DNA of 64,000 nt from Talpa occidentalis (GCF_014898055.3 NW_023601322.1:68166740-68230739), one strand, 5' to 3'. Shown: positions 35,508 to 48,335, numbered from the stretch's first letter. Made by a program: numbers and translations. The notes: generated from the letters alone by a model not told the origin.

Positions 35508-36675
35508 ACAAGATGCATTTTAATGAGAGCTCATGTGGCATAAACTCTCTCATAATTGTCACTGGCTTTTTCTTTTTTCTTTTTTCTTTAGTTAATAAAC
35601 TTTATTTTTAGAGCAGTGTTAGGCTCACAGCAAAACTGAGAGATTTCCCATATGTCTCCTACCCACACGTGGCTCTCCCCCTATCATGTGCCGCACCAAA
35701 GTGTTACATTTATTATGTGGATGAACCTAAACGGATATATCAATATCATCCAAAATCTGTATTTTATATCAGAATTCGCTCTTGGTGTGCTATATTCTGT
35801 GGGTTTGGATAAATATGTAATGACATGTCTCTGTCACTATAATGTAATACAGGAAGAATAATTTCAGTGCCTTAAAAATCCTCTGTGCTCTACCCATTCA
35901 AACCCATGCCCACCCGACAACCATTGATTTTTTTACTGTCTCCATAGTTTTGCCTTTTCCAAAATGTCATATAGTTGGAATTACATGGTATGTAGACTTT
36001 CCAGACTGACCTATTCCACTTAGTAATAGGCATTTGAGTATGCTCCATGTCTTTTCGTGGCTTGGTAGCGCATCTCTTTTTAGTACTGATTGATATTCCA
36101 CTACCTGGATGCAGCATAGTTTGTTTATCCACCTACTGAAGGACAGCTTGGTTGCGTCCAGCTTTGGGCTGTGATGAGTAATGCCAGTACAGATATCCCT
36201 GTGCAGGTTTTTGTGAGGACACAAGTTTTCAGGTCACTTGAATAAATACCAAGGAGCACAATTGCTGGGTTATAGTATAGTTAAAGTGTGTTTAGTTTTG
36301 TTCAGAAAACTGCCACGCTGTCTTCAAAGCAGCTGTGCCATTATGTATTCTCTTCAGTGGTGAATGATCTTTCCTGCTGCTCCACGCTTTGACAGCATTT
36401 GGCGTGGCCATTGTTCTGGGTTTGTCTTTCTAATAGGTGTGTCATGATAATCTCGTTGTCTCAATTTGCAATTCCCTAGTGACTTATGCTGTTGAACATC
36501 TTTTTATAGACCAGCATATCTGGTCTCTTGCCCATTTTAAATTAAGGTCATTCATTTTCTTAATGTTGAGTTTGTATTTTGATTTTTTTTTTTTTTTTTT
36601 TTGCAAATACTTTTTCCTACCTAGTCTGTGACTTGTCTTCTTATTACCTTCTTATTAACATTGTGTTTTGCAGGC

Positions 36676-36870
36676 AGAATTTTTTTTGATTTTTCATTTG
36701 TTTTTTATTGAAATATAATTGACATATAACATCCTGTAAGTTAAATCTGTTCAGCATGTTGATGGGGTACATTTATATATTGCAATAAGATTACCGCCCT
36801 TAGTGTGAACTAACATTTCTGTCACATCACATAATTATCATTTATTTTGTGGTAAGAACATTTAAAATTA
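36676..36870 (-). mobile_element. LINE-1 3' end nested in another old L1
   Basis: TTTTTTATTGAAATATAATTG followed by ACATATAACATCC and AGCATGTTGATGGGG is a typical antisense L1 3'UTR start. It interrupts the surrounding L1 ORF2 text, which resumes at about 36871 (CAATGAAGTTCAGTCCAGCTT). No clear target duplication is left. Confidence 0.65.
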
Positions 36871-37198
36871 TTTATATTTCAATGAAGTTCAGTCCAGCTT
36901 ATCAATCTTTTTTTTTTAAATGAGTAATGCCTATGGAAAGTCATCACTGAATCCAAGATCATCTAGATTTTCTCCTGTCTTAGAGGAGTTTTGCATTTTA
37001 CATTTAGAAGTACCCTCCATTTTGAGCTTATTGAGAAAGCTATAAGGTCTTTGCCTAGATTAATTTTTTCCCCTTATAGACATTCAGTTGTTTGAATACC
37101 ATTTATTGAGGAAACTAACTTTTCTCATTATATGGCCTTTATTCATTTGTCATAAGTTGATTATCTTCTATAGTTTATTTACAGACCTGCAATCTTGG

Positions 37199-37462
37199 TT
37201 ATTGTTGTTTATAGTAAGTCTTAATGTCAAGTAATGTCAGTCCACGGACTTCACTCTTGTCTTTCAATGTTGAGCTAGCTATTCTGGGACTTTTGCCTCC
37301 CCATGTAAACTTTAGAATCGGTTTGTCAATAACCACAAAATAACTTGCTAGGATTTTGATTGGGATTGTGTTGAATATGTAGACCAAGTTGAAAAGAATT
37401 AACATCTTGACAATACTGAGTCTCCCTATCCATTTATTTAGTTTTTCTTTGGTAACTTTCAC
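37199..37462 (-). pseudogene. LINE-1 ORF2 fragment (post-reverse-transcriptase region)
   Basis: The frame reads KLNKWIGRLSIVKMLILFNL, then FNTIPIKI, LKFTWGGKSPRIA and GLTLLDIKTYYKQ. These are the L1 ORF2 blocks that follow the polymerase domain (RLSIVKMxILP, IPIKIP, ILKFxW, GGITLPDFKLYYKA). It is a fossil within the old antisense L1. Confidence 0.85.
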
Positions 37463-37714
37463 CAGAGTTTTATAGTTTTCCTTATATAAATCTTGTACGT
37501 ATTTTGTTCAATTTATACCTGTTTCATTTTGGTAGTTGCTAATGTAAATGGTAATGTGCTTTTTATTTCACATTCCATGTGTCCATTGCTGGTACATAGG
37601 AAATTGACTTTTGCATATTAACCAGTGTATTATATAACCTTTAACCACTTTGTCATTTGCTTTTAAAACAGAAACCTCAGATTGTGGTAGCTGAATTTTT
37701 CTTATGTACTTAAT

Positions 37715-37900
37715 CTTCCCTTTCCTTTACGCTGTTTTCTCTGTCTGGAATAGTCTCCTTGCCTTGCCCTCATGCCCCACTCCAGATGCCCCCTTCCTCA
37801 TACCTGATTAATATCCTCAAAGCTCAGAGAAGTCATGTTTTATTCTAAGAGAGTTTCTCTGACCCTGTAAGTCTGAGTTAGCTGATTACCTCTTCACTTC
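37715..37900 (+). mobile_element. L2 LINE fragment
   Basis: TCTCTGTCTGGAATAGTCTCC, CCTCAAAGCTCAGAGAAG and AGAGTTTCTCTGACCC are L2 3' text. Confidence 0.7.
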
Positions 37901-38059
37901 CCCTCCTGGATGACAGAATTCCTGCCCTCAAGAGACATATGATTTATTGGGAAGCATGTCAAAAGGATAATAGTAATAAGCAAACATTTAGCTCTAATCT
38001 AAGGGCTTTACCTGGGCTAAACCAGTTAATTCTCACCTGTGAATATTAGTAAGAAGTGC

Positions 38060-38300
38060 TGCCCAGTATCCTCAGGAACTCTTCTTAGCCTATAAAATGA
38101 AATGCAGACACTTCAGGTTGGCATAGAAGCCCTCACCATGAGGTCTATGTCTGCTTTCCCAAGCTAACCTCTTTCTTTACCATGCCTTGTTACAGTTTGC
38201 TGTTGAACACTTGCATGTGCTGTTCTCCCATTTTGGCATGGAACAATTTTGTCCGGCCCAACTTTAATCTCCTTCTCCCATAACCACTCATTCTAAGCAA
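38060..38300 (+). mobile_element. L2-like fragment
   Basis: AGCCTATAAAATGAAATGC, GGCATAGAAGCCCTCACC and TTCTCCCATTTTGGCATGG are compatible with internal L2 text. It is diverged and the assignment is tentative. Confidence 0.45.
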
Positions 38301-39640
38301 TTATACAATGCTTTGTTATGTTTTCTAGACCTGTAATTGCTATTGTGAACCTAAGCAAGTTTACAGGAAGAAAACTTACTGAACACCAAACAGGCAAATC
38401 CTTGCTGCCCTCCATAATTTCTCTGATTCTGGCTGAGAACTTTGCACAGCTGTCTCTGGTGTGGTCTCTGCCATGTTCAATGGCTGTATTTTATTTACAA
38501 TCTTTGTACATGGACATAGCCAACACATTTGCCATTGAAGTGGTTACCTAGTATTTCATGGCGTACATTCATTGTTTCTCTCTTAGGGCCCTGTATTGTG
38601 TATTTTAATTCAATTTTGTTTTCACAAATATTTGCATGCCAAGTATGAGCATGAGACCACATTTTTTCTCTGTTAATATGGTGATTGTGAGCTGCTTCAG
38701 GACCAGATTATCTCCTACTGTGCTTAAACTTGTGCATAGTAGGTGCAGAGAGAGCCCTGCTCAATTGAATTAAACGATCACAAAGTCAGACATTTAGCCG
38801 CGTAGCTCACCTCCCCGCCTCTACCCTGATGCAGATTAAACCTATATGGAACAAGAGGGTATTCAGTCCCCTTCTGGTTGCTTGATCGTTCTAACGTTGC
38901 ATCTCTCATCTCATTACCTTCCATTGCTTCTCCTCTCTCCAGAGTGTTAATTGGCTACAGAGATGCAGGAAACCATGAAGATCATCTCAAGCAGCTAATG
39001 CATACAAGCTGAACATAAAGACCAGGTTCCCTGCAAGTGCTTCTTGCTCATAGTAATATGGGGCCAGGAGATCAGGAAGAGGGGAAGGTTAGTGACTTGA
39101 TACCTGCCTTTGAATGTAAGCTCAAAACTCACAGAATTGCCTGCTTAATCTGTACTAAGACTGCAGAAACCTGGCCTGACTTCTCTGCCCTGGGAAGGGT
39201 AATAATTTCAGAAGCATATCATGCTCCCTTCCACAGGCAGGCATAAGTAGCTCTAAGCAAAAATTGTTAAGTGAAAATTGCCAGAGAAAAAGAAAAAGAG
39301 ATTAGAAAGTGATTATTTGCTTTACAAAATAACTCAAAGGTGTGAGGGTGATCTGGTTGTAACATCTGTCACCCCTTTGATTGCTGAAGATGACCTTCTC
39401 CCATAGAGATGAGCTATTCTTTGGTCGGGGGTTTCCCAGTAGCTGTGCTCCCCTGCTGGAACCTCCAAACAGGGTTACAAAGCAGTTCAAGAAGGGTTTC
39501 CATCAAGCACTGAAGTATGAGTCCAATGGCCACCTCTTCAGAGCATTGAACTGTTTTGTGCCCCCCCCCTACTTCCCTCAGTTCTACCCACCCACCCCCA
39601 CCTGTTGGAAGCTTTCACCCTCCTGGCTGTTTATTCAGTA
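38300..39640. other. Unique intronic sequence
   Basis: AT-richer at the left. No exon or clear repeat. Confidence 0.45.
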
Positions 39641-39649
39641 AACACTGAA

Positions 39650-40555
39650 TAAACACTTGTGCCAGCCTGCACAAGAAAATATACCCAGCATCATTATTCA
39701 TCAGGGCTCTGCAAATCAAAACCACAATGAAATAATCTAATACTCTAGAAACCATTGAATCGTACACTTTAAATGGGTGAGGTGTATGGTATGTGAAATA
39801 TATGTCAATAAAGCTAGTAAAACACATACATACACAGTGAGATATCACTTCACACCTACTAAGATAGCCAAATCAAAAAGTTACATGACAGTGTCGGCAA
39901 GGATGTCAAAAAATTAGAACTTTCATACACTGCTGTTAGGAATGTAAAGTGGCACAGCTGCTTTTCAAAACAGTTCTTCCAAAGGTGAAACAGTTACCAT
40001 GTGCCCCAGCAATCCCACCCCAGGTATGTCCATACTGGAGAGCAATCAGCAGTCATCCACACAAAAGCTTGTGCACAGATGTACAGAAAACTTGTCCATA
40101 GAAGCATTTTTTACAATATCCAGAAAGTAGAAGTAACCCAATGTCTATCCACTGACCACTGACGACTGTCGGATGCACAGCATCCCTGGGTGGGCGGTTC
40201 TCCAGCCATGAGAGAAGTAAAATCCGATCGCGCTGCCACATTGACAGCCCAGCACACGGTGTGCCGAGTCACGACGACCCACATGCCGTGCCACTCCATT
40301 TGTATGAAATGTGCAGAATAGGCACAGCTAGAGTGGCAGGAAGTGGGTCAGTGATTCCCTGGGACTGCAGGCGCCGAGGGAAGACAGGTGCTAAAGAACA
40401 CAGGATTTCTTCTGGGGGTGATGAAAATGTTCAAAAACTGTAGTGATGTTTTCACAACACTGTGAATATACCCAAAAACTGCGAACTGTACACTTAAATG
40501 GGGCCTGTGTGTGGTATGTGAATTATAACTCAGTTAACCTAAAAAATACAATTGT
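39650..40555 (+). mobile_element. Old LINE-1 3' end, sense orientation
   Basis: The sense-strand L1 text runs from ORF2 (CATCAGGGCTCTGCAAATC, then TGTCGGCAAGGATGTC, ATACACTGCTGTTAGG) to the 3'UTR (GGGGTGATGAAAATGTTC, GTACACTTAAATGGGG, GTGAATTATAACTCAG). It ends about 40555. An extra L1 tail is nested at 39736-39825. One of only two L1 pieces in the same direction as NRG2. Confidence 0.85.
39736..39825 (+). mobile_element. Short L1 3' tail nested in the sense L1
   Basis: GAATCGTACACTTTAAATGG then GTATGGTATGTGAAATATATG and CAATAAAGC is an L1 3' terminus. It interrupts the ORF2 text, which continues on the other side with GTGAGATATCACTTCACACC. It is a strongly 5'-truncated insertion. Confidence 0.65.
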
Positions 40556-41650
40556 GAGGAAAAATGAATAATGGGGCCAAGTTACAGAAAGTTTTAAAAG
40601 CTGTGCTGAGCGATGGAAACTGGATTCCCTGGGATCAGTTTTCTCAAAGTGTGTTTCCTATGTTACCTGCATCAGAAAGAACGGTTATAGGTACCAGGTC
40701 TGGCCACACTTCAGAGACTGTAATTCAGAATGTGCTGGATGGGACAAGAACTCCGCATTTGTGGCAAGCCTCCCAGCAAGGCGGTAGTGGTGGCTACCAT
40801 GGTGAAAACAGTCGCCCCGATCCACCTTGCTGCCTCCCAACTCCTGCTCCCGTCTGCCCTGCGCGCTGCTCCTCAGGAGCTCCAAGAGGGGTGCTGGGTG
40901 GGTCATCTCCCTCCTTGGAGACCTTCTGTCCTCCCATTTCCTTGGTTGCAAGAGCTCTAAGCTGCCTGGTCCTGCCACTATTCTCAGCTTTATCTCCTGC
41001 AACTCCTCCATGTGTCTTTTATATCAGACAAAATGGAATGTGAACCCACTTTTGTGGGTGCCTTTGTTCAGGCTCTTCCATATTCCAGGAAAGCATTTCC
41101 TATACTCCATTTCATCTTTCACAACACAGATGTCGCCATAATCCTTTCATTTTAACTAGATGATCATCTAGAATTTGCCACATAGCCTTTCATAAACTTG
41201 TAAGCTTTGTAATGTTGCTGCTTGTAAATCAGATAGCGATATGCAGAGTTGTTACGAGAAAGCACATGTAGACTGGGCAGCATGGCCTGGCACATGGTAG
41301 GGGTGCAGTCACCTAAGCGGGGCCCTCAGCACATAGGATGAGTGTGAAGGTGGCAGTGCTGGCATGCCAGGAGCAAAAGTTGGGTGACAGCCTCTTCCAA
41401 GGAGTTCAGTGTCCTCCCTGAGGACCCAGAGGTCAGGGGGCCTGCATCACACAGCACTGTCATGTGGGCTGGATGGGGGGTGGCCACCACCAAGCCTGTC
41501 AAACATTCAAACATTGGCTGCTCAGCTGGCGCCGGCTCCTCCCAGTAGCTGGAAACTACAGAGCTAAAACCTCATTTCAACTGGTGACCTCAAGCCGAAA
41601 GGCTTGCCACCCATTGTCCTCTGTCCACCAAATCACCCCATCTCCCGCAG
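40556..41650. other. Unique intronic sequence
   Basis: TTTTCTCAAAGTGTGTTTCC with CATCAGAAAGAACGG (about 40640-40690) may be a worn MER5-type end, and 40980-41140 has a weak L2 look. Otherwise nothing. Confidence 0.4.
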
Positions 41651-41659
41651 CAGGAGAGA

Positions 41660-41840
41660 AGGCTGGTGAGCAAATTACAGCCTATTTGGTAATGAGCTCT
41701 TAAAAATAAAATCATTGTCAGATAATTATTCTAAATGCAACAAAAGCCCCCTTGCAACCATTTCAGTAATTACGTTAAGCCTTTCTATTTGTAAGAAGCT
41801 AATAGGAAACAAACCATTAATTAGCATTTTGTCTTTCCTC
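41660..41840. promoter_or_regulatory. AT-rich island, candidate conserved non-coding element
   Basis: Repeat-free AT-rich block with TTTGGTAATGAGCTC, GATAATTATTC, CAGTAATTACG and CCATTAATTAGC, i.e. several homeodomain-type cores in about 150 bases. Conservation is not testable here. Confidence 0.35.
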
Positions 41841-42639
41841 CCACTGCCCCTTCCCCCCCCCCCTTGAATTATTGGGACCACACCCTGGGACCATAGAACC
41901 GGGTACAACCAAGGAGGTGGAAAAGAGTAGGAGATGCAAGGGCCTTCCAAGACTCACTGGGAGGGAAGAATGGAGAGCGATGGAAGCTACCAGTTTATGT
42001 GACTCCCACATAACCAGCCCCAGGGTCTAACATGGCATCAGGCCCACCTGAGTGGGACCCTGGTGCAGTTCGGTGTCCGCTTCTTTGAACCTGGGATGGA
42101 GCAGCCAGTAGCTGTGAGGCAAGCTGAGCCCAACGTGGGCATGTTCCCAGGGGCCTCAGCCTGTGGGTGGGGCGGGCACCTGGGCAAACAGAACTGAGAA
42201 ACGGGCAGGAATGAATCAAGGACAGCTTAATATGCAGAAATGCAGCTCATACCTCTGGGCAAAAATAATCCCAAACAGAGTTATGTAATGGCTGGGAGGG
42301 ATGTGATAGGAGGGATGAGACTGTGAGTTGTATACGGGTATAAGTGAATGAGGGGTGGGGATAGGAGTGGGAGGATCCGGGGGACTTGGCAGAGGAGCAC
42401 GGGAAGCTGTTGTCTCTAGGGTGGGTGTGCACGTATGCGTGCATATTGGGGAGAGAGTGTCATTCTCCATGGAAGCCTGGAAAGTCTCTAGAAGAAGGTG
42501 GCCCTGAGTGAGACTGAGCTCCTCAGATAGCCTTGAGGCTGCTCCAAATGTGTGGGCACCCTGGTTCAGAACTGATAGGGACAGGAAAATGGCCGGAGGG
42601 CACAGGTGTGGGCTTTGAGACACCGCTGTTAACCGTGTA

Positions 42640-42990
42640 AGTCGGCGCACCTCCCTCTGACCTCCATGCTCCCATATCCAGCTTGTACCCCACCTCCTCG
42701 CCCTTTCTGCACATTGGAATCTCCCGCCTCCTTTTGTAGGGAGCCCACCTTGACTGACCAGGTCTTCTTTAGTTCTCGCCCCAGGATATTTAGTCTGATC
42801 TCGCGGGCAATTGCATGTCACTTCCGCTTTTACACTGTGATTTTTGTCCATCTGTCAAAGTTTTGTCCACCCTCGAGATGGTGAGCTCTGTGAGGACAGG
42901 GCCTTGTGTCCTGCAGTGCCCCGACTGTGCCTGCCACAGAGAAAGTGCTGAGCAAGGAGTGTCTGTCACCAAGCCTGGTGACCCCAAGGA
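42640..42990 (+). mobile_element. L2 LINE 3' end
   Basis: TTGTAGGGAGCCCACCTTGAC, GATGGTGAGCTCTGTGAGG, ACAGGGCCTTGTGTC and AGAAAGTGCTGAGCAAGG match the L2 3'-end order. Confidence 0.65.
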
Positions 42991-42999
42991 ACAGGCCAA

Positions 43000-44589
43000 G
43001 GCAGGCAGAGGAGAGCACAGAGGCTCTGGGAGGAGGGGGGAGCGTCCCTCAGGCAGCTGAGCTGTTGAAGTCACTGGCTGCTAGGTGAGGCCCAGGCACT
43101 GAGGGCAGGTGGGTGGTGTCGGAGCCACACACTGATTTAGGGGAAGATTGTGTGTAAAATTACATGAAGGAAGTGCTTGGCTGGACATCAGTCGGAGACC
43201 CAGAACAATGTGAGTAATTAGACAAAGACTTGCGGTAGGTTCCTCACTGACCACAAGTTTCAGAAGCTCCTGCTTCAGAGTCGGGGAAGAGGGAGTCAGA
43301 GTCACCAGAAGCCTGGTGTGAAGCAGATTTTGGGTGGAAGAAACAGATTTAGGGGTGAGTATGGGGCCAAGCAGACCATCGAGGTCACCATTACTGTCAT
43401 TCTTCTTCCCATTATGGTGGTGATGGAGTTAGGGGTGATTCAGTGCTGTGGCCTTGCACATGTGGGCATGCTGGTTCCCTCCAATACCCACCTTACACCC
43501 ACAGTTTGCCTTGCAAGAGTAGAGCTGACCTTCCAAGGCTGGGAGGGAAGCTGCTGGAAGACCCACTGCAAGGGCAGCAGCTGATGGCAAGGGACGAAGT
43601 TCCCAAAATTGGGAATATATTTGGAGATTCAGCTCTTTGTCAGAGGTTCATTACTAAAATGGCCCTTGGAGAGCATTTCAGTTTCTCCTTGATTCACAGG
43701 TAACTAGATATTGAGGTCCAGTGGGAAAATATGCCCTCCCCAGGAACCACCAGAAAAAAAATCCTGGCTGAGCTAACAGGAGAACTCAGGTTTCCTGACT
43801 TATCTTGAGATCATATAGACTGGGAATCTGTATATCCTGCTCCCATGTGAGTTATGGTATTCGCTGCTCCAGAGCTCCAGGAACCAGTAGCCTAGAAGTT
43901 CTGGTGGTCCTTGTTTTATGGTTAGTGCTGGAACTTTCGTAAGTGGTGACCAGGGACTCTGAGGGGTAATTTGGGGTAGTCAGAAGCAAGAAGACGGGGC
44001 TAGCAATGCTTCTTTGGCATCCTTGAGGCCAGTCACAGCCGCTAGGAAGTTAGCGTCTGTGAAGCTGCCCACTGGGCATTCCCAAGAAGTCTGAGTCTGG
44101 CCTGGGAATCAGCACCCAGACCAGGCCAGGGAAGTTGGGCTGTGGTCCCAGGAGCAGTGAAACCTGGGGTGGCAGGGCTGGGCTGGGTAGGGATAGGTTG
44201 GGCAGGGCAAAGAGAATTTTTTTGCCTCCAGGCTCAAAATGCCTATATTGGGCAAGGCTTCTTGTTTCCCTGGGTGGTGACCAAATTTGCCAATCTGACT
44301 TGAATCGTGTCCGCTGCCTGGAGGTGGACTGCACCTTAATAAAAGAGTCTCATCAGCCCTCACGGGGTTGGGAATGGGTGCTGCCCCTCCAGCCTCATGG
44401 CCCAGCGTAGACGGAGAGATGGCAGCAAATGCCAATTCAGAGGACTGGCCCTCAGTGCTCCTGATGCATTAGGGCAGGCCCCACATGGAACCACTGCTGC
44501 TGGGAGCCATGGCTCCCACAGGCTGCTGATCCACACGTGTCCCCCGGGTGGTGTAGACAGTAGCTAAGCCCTTGCACATGTCCCCACTG
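43000..44589. other. Unique intronic sequence
   Basis: No exon. The G-run cluster at 44166 is the only structural feature noticed. Confidence 0.45.
44166..44207 (+). other. G-run cluster (quadruplex potential)
   Basis: Seven runs of three or more G in about 40 bases (GGGG, then GGG repeated as GGGCTGGGCTGGGTAGGG and beyond). Potential structure only. Confidence 0.35.
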
Positions 44590-44720
44590 CCCCCAGGCCA
44601 GCAAATAAGTCATTATGTCGTTACATAAATAAATTATGTACTTACACAGGACTTGGTGTGTAAGTGCCAGTTATGATTATTGCTGTGTAATTATGCAGTT
44701 AGCTTGACGAGGAAGCAGGC
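44590..44720. promoter_or_regulatory. AT-rich island, candidate conserved non-coding element
   Basis: A short repeat-free block, AAGTCATTATGTCGTTACAT, then AATTATGTAC, TTATGATTATTGC and GTGTAATTATGCAG. Octamer/homeodomain-like motifs are dense. It is the sharpest AT peak in the GC-rich 42-51 kb stretch. Confidence 0.35.
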
Positions 44721-47674
44721 AGAACTGAATCACCCCCACCTTGGGAAAGGTAGACAGGCTCCCACCTCTCACGCCAGGGAGAAATGTGGCTGTGGGTCAC
44801 ATGAGCCGAAGTGCTTGAGTCTCTCTGATGTCTTCATGCAGATAGGGCATCGTGCCCCCAGGCTCTGCCCGGGAAGAGGCTGGCAGCTGGGATCCAGCAG
44901 GGCTTAGTCGCCTGCAGCAGAGTCTGATACCTGTGCCTCGGGCTCTCTGCCAGTCCCTGCTTACCTCCCCCCGGCCTAACAGAGGGCTCAACAACAACCA
45001 AAGACTTCTGCCGGGCCAGGAGGCCACAGAGGAAAGGGCTGAGCAGAGAGCACAGGGCTTGGAGAAGGGCTTGTGGGCCAAAAAGGTCTCTTCCCCATCT
45101 GGGATCCAGGGGGTCACTCACTTGTCTCCTCCCCAGCCCTCTCCCCTCTTCCTGGCCAGTTTGGAATCTTTGGTTTCCTCAGATGGCAGGACCTCTCAAA
45201 ATCAGCCAGTCCAACTTCACATTTTCCAGCTGGAGAGGCAGGCCGGACAGGGAAATGGACTTGCCCAGGGGTGCCCAGCAGATCCCGGGAAGTAGAGCCT
45301 GGCCCGCCTGCCTCTGTTCTGCTTCCCTCCTTTGTCATCTCTCTCACACCCCCACCACCCCTCCCTTATCGTTGGGGCTGCTCCAGTTTCTCACTTCCTC
45401 TCCCCATCCTGCCTCCTGCCCTGCCCAGGCCTGCCTGTCGCCTCACCTCTCCCCTCCTTTGCTCTCCCATTGCCGCCTTGGCTTTCTTCTCCCGGCCCCT
45501 GGAGCCAGGGGAGGCTCCCCACCCTCTCTTTGGCCAATGCTTTCTTCTCTCTTCTGTTCCCTCCCAGCTTGCTCCTGGGGCTCCCAGGAGGGTCTGAAAA
45601 TAACAAGAGACTCAGCTTCTGAGCAGGGAGTGTGACTTATTCTCTGGACTTGGGATGGTGTTGGCTGAGGCAGGAGGAATAGAGACAGGTACCCCCACAG
45701 CTGGGCCCTCCCTGCTCAGGCTCTGGAACAGCTAACCCGTGACCCAGGGGACCAGGAAGAAAGGGCAGGTGTGGCTCATCACCCTTGCACTTTTCAGCCT
45801 GGACCCCTGAGCCCAGGAGACTGCCCAAGACTGGAAATCCAGAAAAGAATTTCCCCATCTACTCAGTGAAATCCCTGTGAGAACGGCCTGTGAACCTTTA
45901 TTTTTTTTGAGAGGAAACCAGGTTCTGTTAAGAACATCACAGTCCGAGAAGATTTGCTTTGGAGCTTGGATAAATTGATTTCATTCTCTCTGCTGTGCCA
46001 GGGCTAGGGAAGTTCATGCACCGTGTGTGAGTGTGGGTGTTGAGCACCTATTCTGAGGGGAATAACCTGGGTTTACAGGTCTGTGTGCAGCTCTAGAAAC
46101 CTCTTACCCAGCAGGCAGGTGCTTTTCTACAGTGATCTCGAGTCCCTTATTCCTTCCCAATTTTGTGGCTTTCCTGGCTACTGGGCAGAGGAATCCAGGG
46201 ACACTTCTCATTTTAGCCTGAGTCCTGAGAGTGGCAGGTGAGCCTCTCAAATTAACCTAATCCGCGGGGCAAAACTGGGACCAAGTTCAGGTGTCCTAGC
46301 ATTGAAAACAGCCCTTCTGGCCCAGGCTGTGTGGCCCCTTCTTTTTGGCTGTCCGGTTCTTGTGGGCTGTCAGACGGAGCTGGAGGTAGGAGTGAGCTTC
46401 AGTGAGAAAGAAGAAATCATACTCGGCGACAGGGATGCTAATGCTATAGGTTGGGGTACAGATTTGGCTCTCTGGGCCTGGGGAGCTGGGTCTGGCCCCC
46501 CAAGGCACATGTGGCTCCAACCAGGATCCCACTGCATCCTAGCGTCAGGATGTAATGGACTCGAGTCAGGGAGCTCGTGTATTTCCCGGGCCTTGAATAA
46601 TCCTCGAACTGCGTGGGGATGTCTCTGGTCCTGCATGGAGCGGCATGTCCATCTATTTCCTCCTCTGGACGCCTCCCTGACGGGGAAGTGAGGAGGGTGC
46701 CTCCTGACTTGGAGGGGCCAACATGGGGGTGGCTGAGGGTAGGAGTAGCTTCATCTTCTTCAAGGACTTTTAGGTCATGGGGGAATAGACCGTGGCTCAG
46801 GACTGGCCCAGGGTGCCTTTTCCAGGGGCCGAGGATGAGCCTAAGGGACTGCATCGGGTCTCCCTGGCCTGCAGTCACTAAAACTCTCCTCAGGGATTCC
46901 TACCAAGCAGTGAGTCCAAGGCAAGGGGCACACCCCATCTCCATACCCAGACCCCTTTTCAGGAGAATCGTATGGGTAATCTTGGAGCCCCAAAGTCTCA
47001 GGTGGGGGAAGGGATAGTATGGCTCTTTTTCCCCTTTTCACTGAAAGGCATTTTTTCACATGACTCAAACAAGTCTAAACTTTCCTAAACTTCAAAGTTT
47101 GCCCATGGCACAGCCTCAAAGTAGAAGGAAAATGTTAAAGAGGAAAAAAGAAGTTTGTAAGCCAGTTTAACATTGTGTCTCTGCTCCTTAAAGGAATTGA
47201 ATTAACTTGTTGTGTTACTATTAGTGTCTCATTGTGAAACCAGAGTGGGGGGAGAGGCTTCTTTGGGTGATGTGGTCTCTGGGCCTGTCCCCAGGTTCTG
47301 CCCGCTCCCACATGAGGTTGTAGGGGCATTGCACAACCTGTATTAAGAGGAAGGAGTTTCCATAGCAATAGGCCTTGCCTCACAGGGTCATTTTCAGGCT
47401 CCTGGCAAGAGCCCTGGTCCAGCCTGGGGTGGGGGGTGCCTAACTATACTTCCCCTGGAAGCCTTTGCTATAAGAGCTGGGAGATTGGGGCCCTGCCTGT
47501 CACCTGGGCACTGAACATGGGCACATGGCTCAGGGTGGGGTGGCGGGGCTGGTCAGATCCTAGGGCCAGTGGCTGGACTTGAGAGATTCTGTCTCTTCTC
47601 TCTGCCTTTCCACCTTTTCTGGAGCAACACCAGGGAGCTATGCACTTAAGCATGGCCTCTGGGTACCCAAGTAC
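44721..47674. other. Unique intronic sequence, partly pyrimidine-rich
   Basis: 45300-45560 is a long C/T-rich stretch that creates overlapping spurious ORFs. No coding signal or repeat family seen. Confidence 0.5.
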
Positions 47675-47855
47675 GTAGGTTGCTAGCCCTGCTCTGCCAC
47701 CTACTCGTTGTTTAACTTGGACAAATAAAAACAGCTTCACCTCTCTGCACCTCTGTTTCCCCATAGGCAAAATGGGGATAGTAGAATAGCAGTAGGCTTA
47801 CTCCATAGTGTTGGTGTGAACAATGAAGTGAGTTAATACTTCGATGTTAGCTGCT
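47675..47855 (+). mobile_element. MIR SINE
   Basis: CTCTGCCACCTACTCGTTG, CACCTCTGTTTCCCC, GGCAAAATGGGGATAGTAG and GAAGTGAGTTAATAC follow MIR in sense. Confidence 0.8.
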
Positions 47856-48149
47856 TTTACTACTACCCTTTCGCTGCCTTCTCTCCCTGATTCTGACCCT
47901 CACAACATCCAGGCTTGGCACATAGTCGTTGTAGAGAAATATTTGGTATTTCACCTACTTAACTGCTTCCCTTGCCGCCGCTCTCTTCCTCTTTCCATCC
48001 ATCCTGCACACTCCAGTCGGATAAATTTTTTGACTCAAAATTGAAAAGCCTCCAGTGAATTCCCACTATTTTCTAAACGAAGTGCAGAGCCTGAGCCGGC
48101 TGAGTGCGGCTGACTGCCTAGCGGCAGTGAGTGGGAGTCGTGGCGAAGC

Positions 48150-48335
48150 CCCGGACTCTGGTGCAAGGCACCTGCAGCGTGAGTCCTGGCTCTGCAGCCT
48201 CCCAGTGACTGAATGGCTCATCTCTTCATGCTTAGCTTTCATTCCCTCTTCTGTAAAGCAGGGATCATGACTGAACCTACCTCGCAGGAGTGTCGTGAGG
48301 GTGACAAGAGATAACATGGGTAACGTGTATGCCCC
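48150..48335 (+). mobile_element. MIR SINE
   Basis: CCGGACTCTGGTGCAAGGC, GAGTCCTGGCTCTGC, CCCTCTTCTGTAAAGCAGGG and GAGGGTGACAAGAGATAAC follow MIR from near its tRNA-like head to the 3' part. Confidence 0.78.

Larger units (their letters stand above)
35560..37650 (-). mobile_element. Old LINE-1, antisense, 3'UTR to mid-ORF2
   Basis: Plus-strand text is the complement of an old L1: 3' end from about 35590, then ORF2 C-terminus (for example TTGTTTATCCACCTACTG, ATTGCTGGGTTATAG), continuing after a nested L1 end (36676-36870) to about 37650. It is more diverged than the block at 23385-27330. Confidence 0.82.

Noticed and set aside
42216..42851. 211-codon minus-strand ORF
   Set aside because: It overlaps L2 3'-end sequence and low-complexity Pro/Ser/Thr/His text. 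It looks like chance.
45073..45635. Overlapping 150-174 codon ORFs
   Set aside because: They come from a long pyrimidine-rich stretch with few stop codons in several frames at once.
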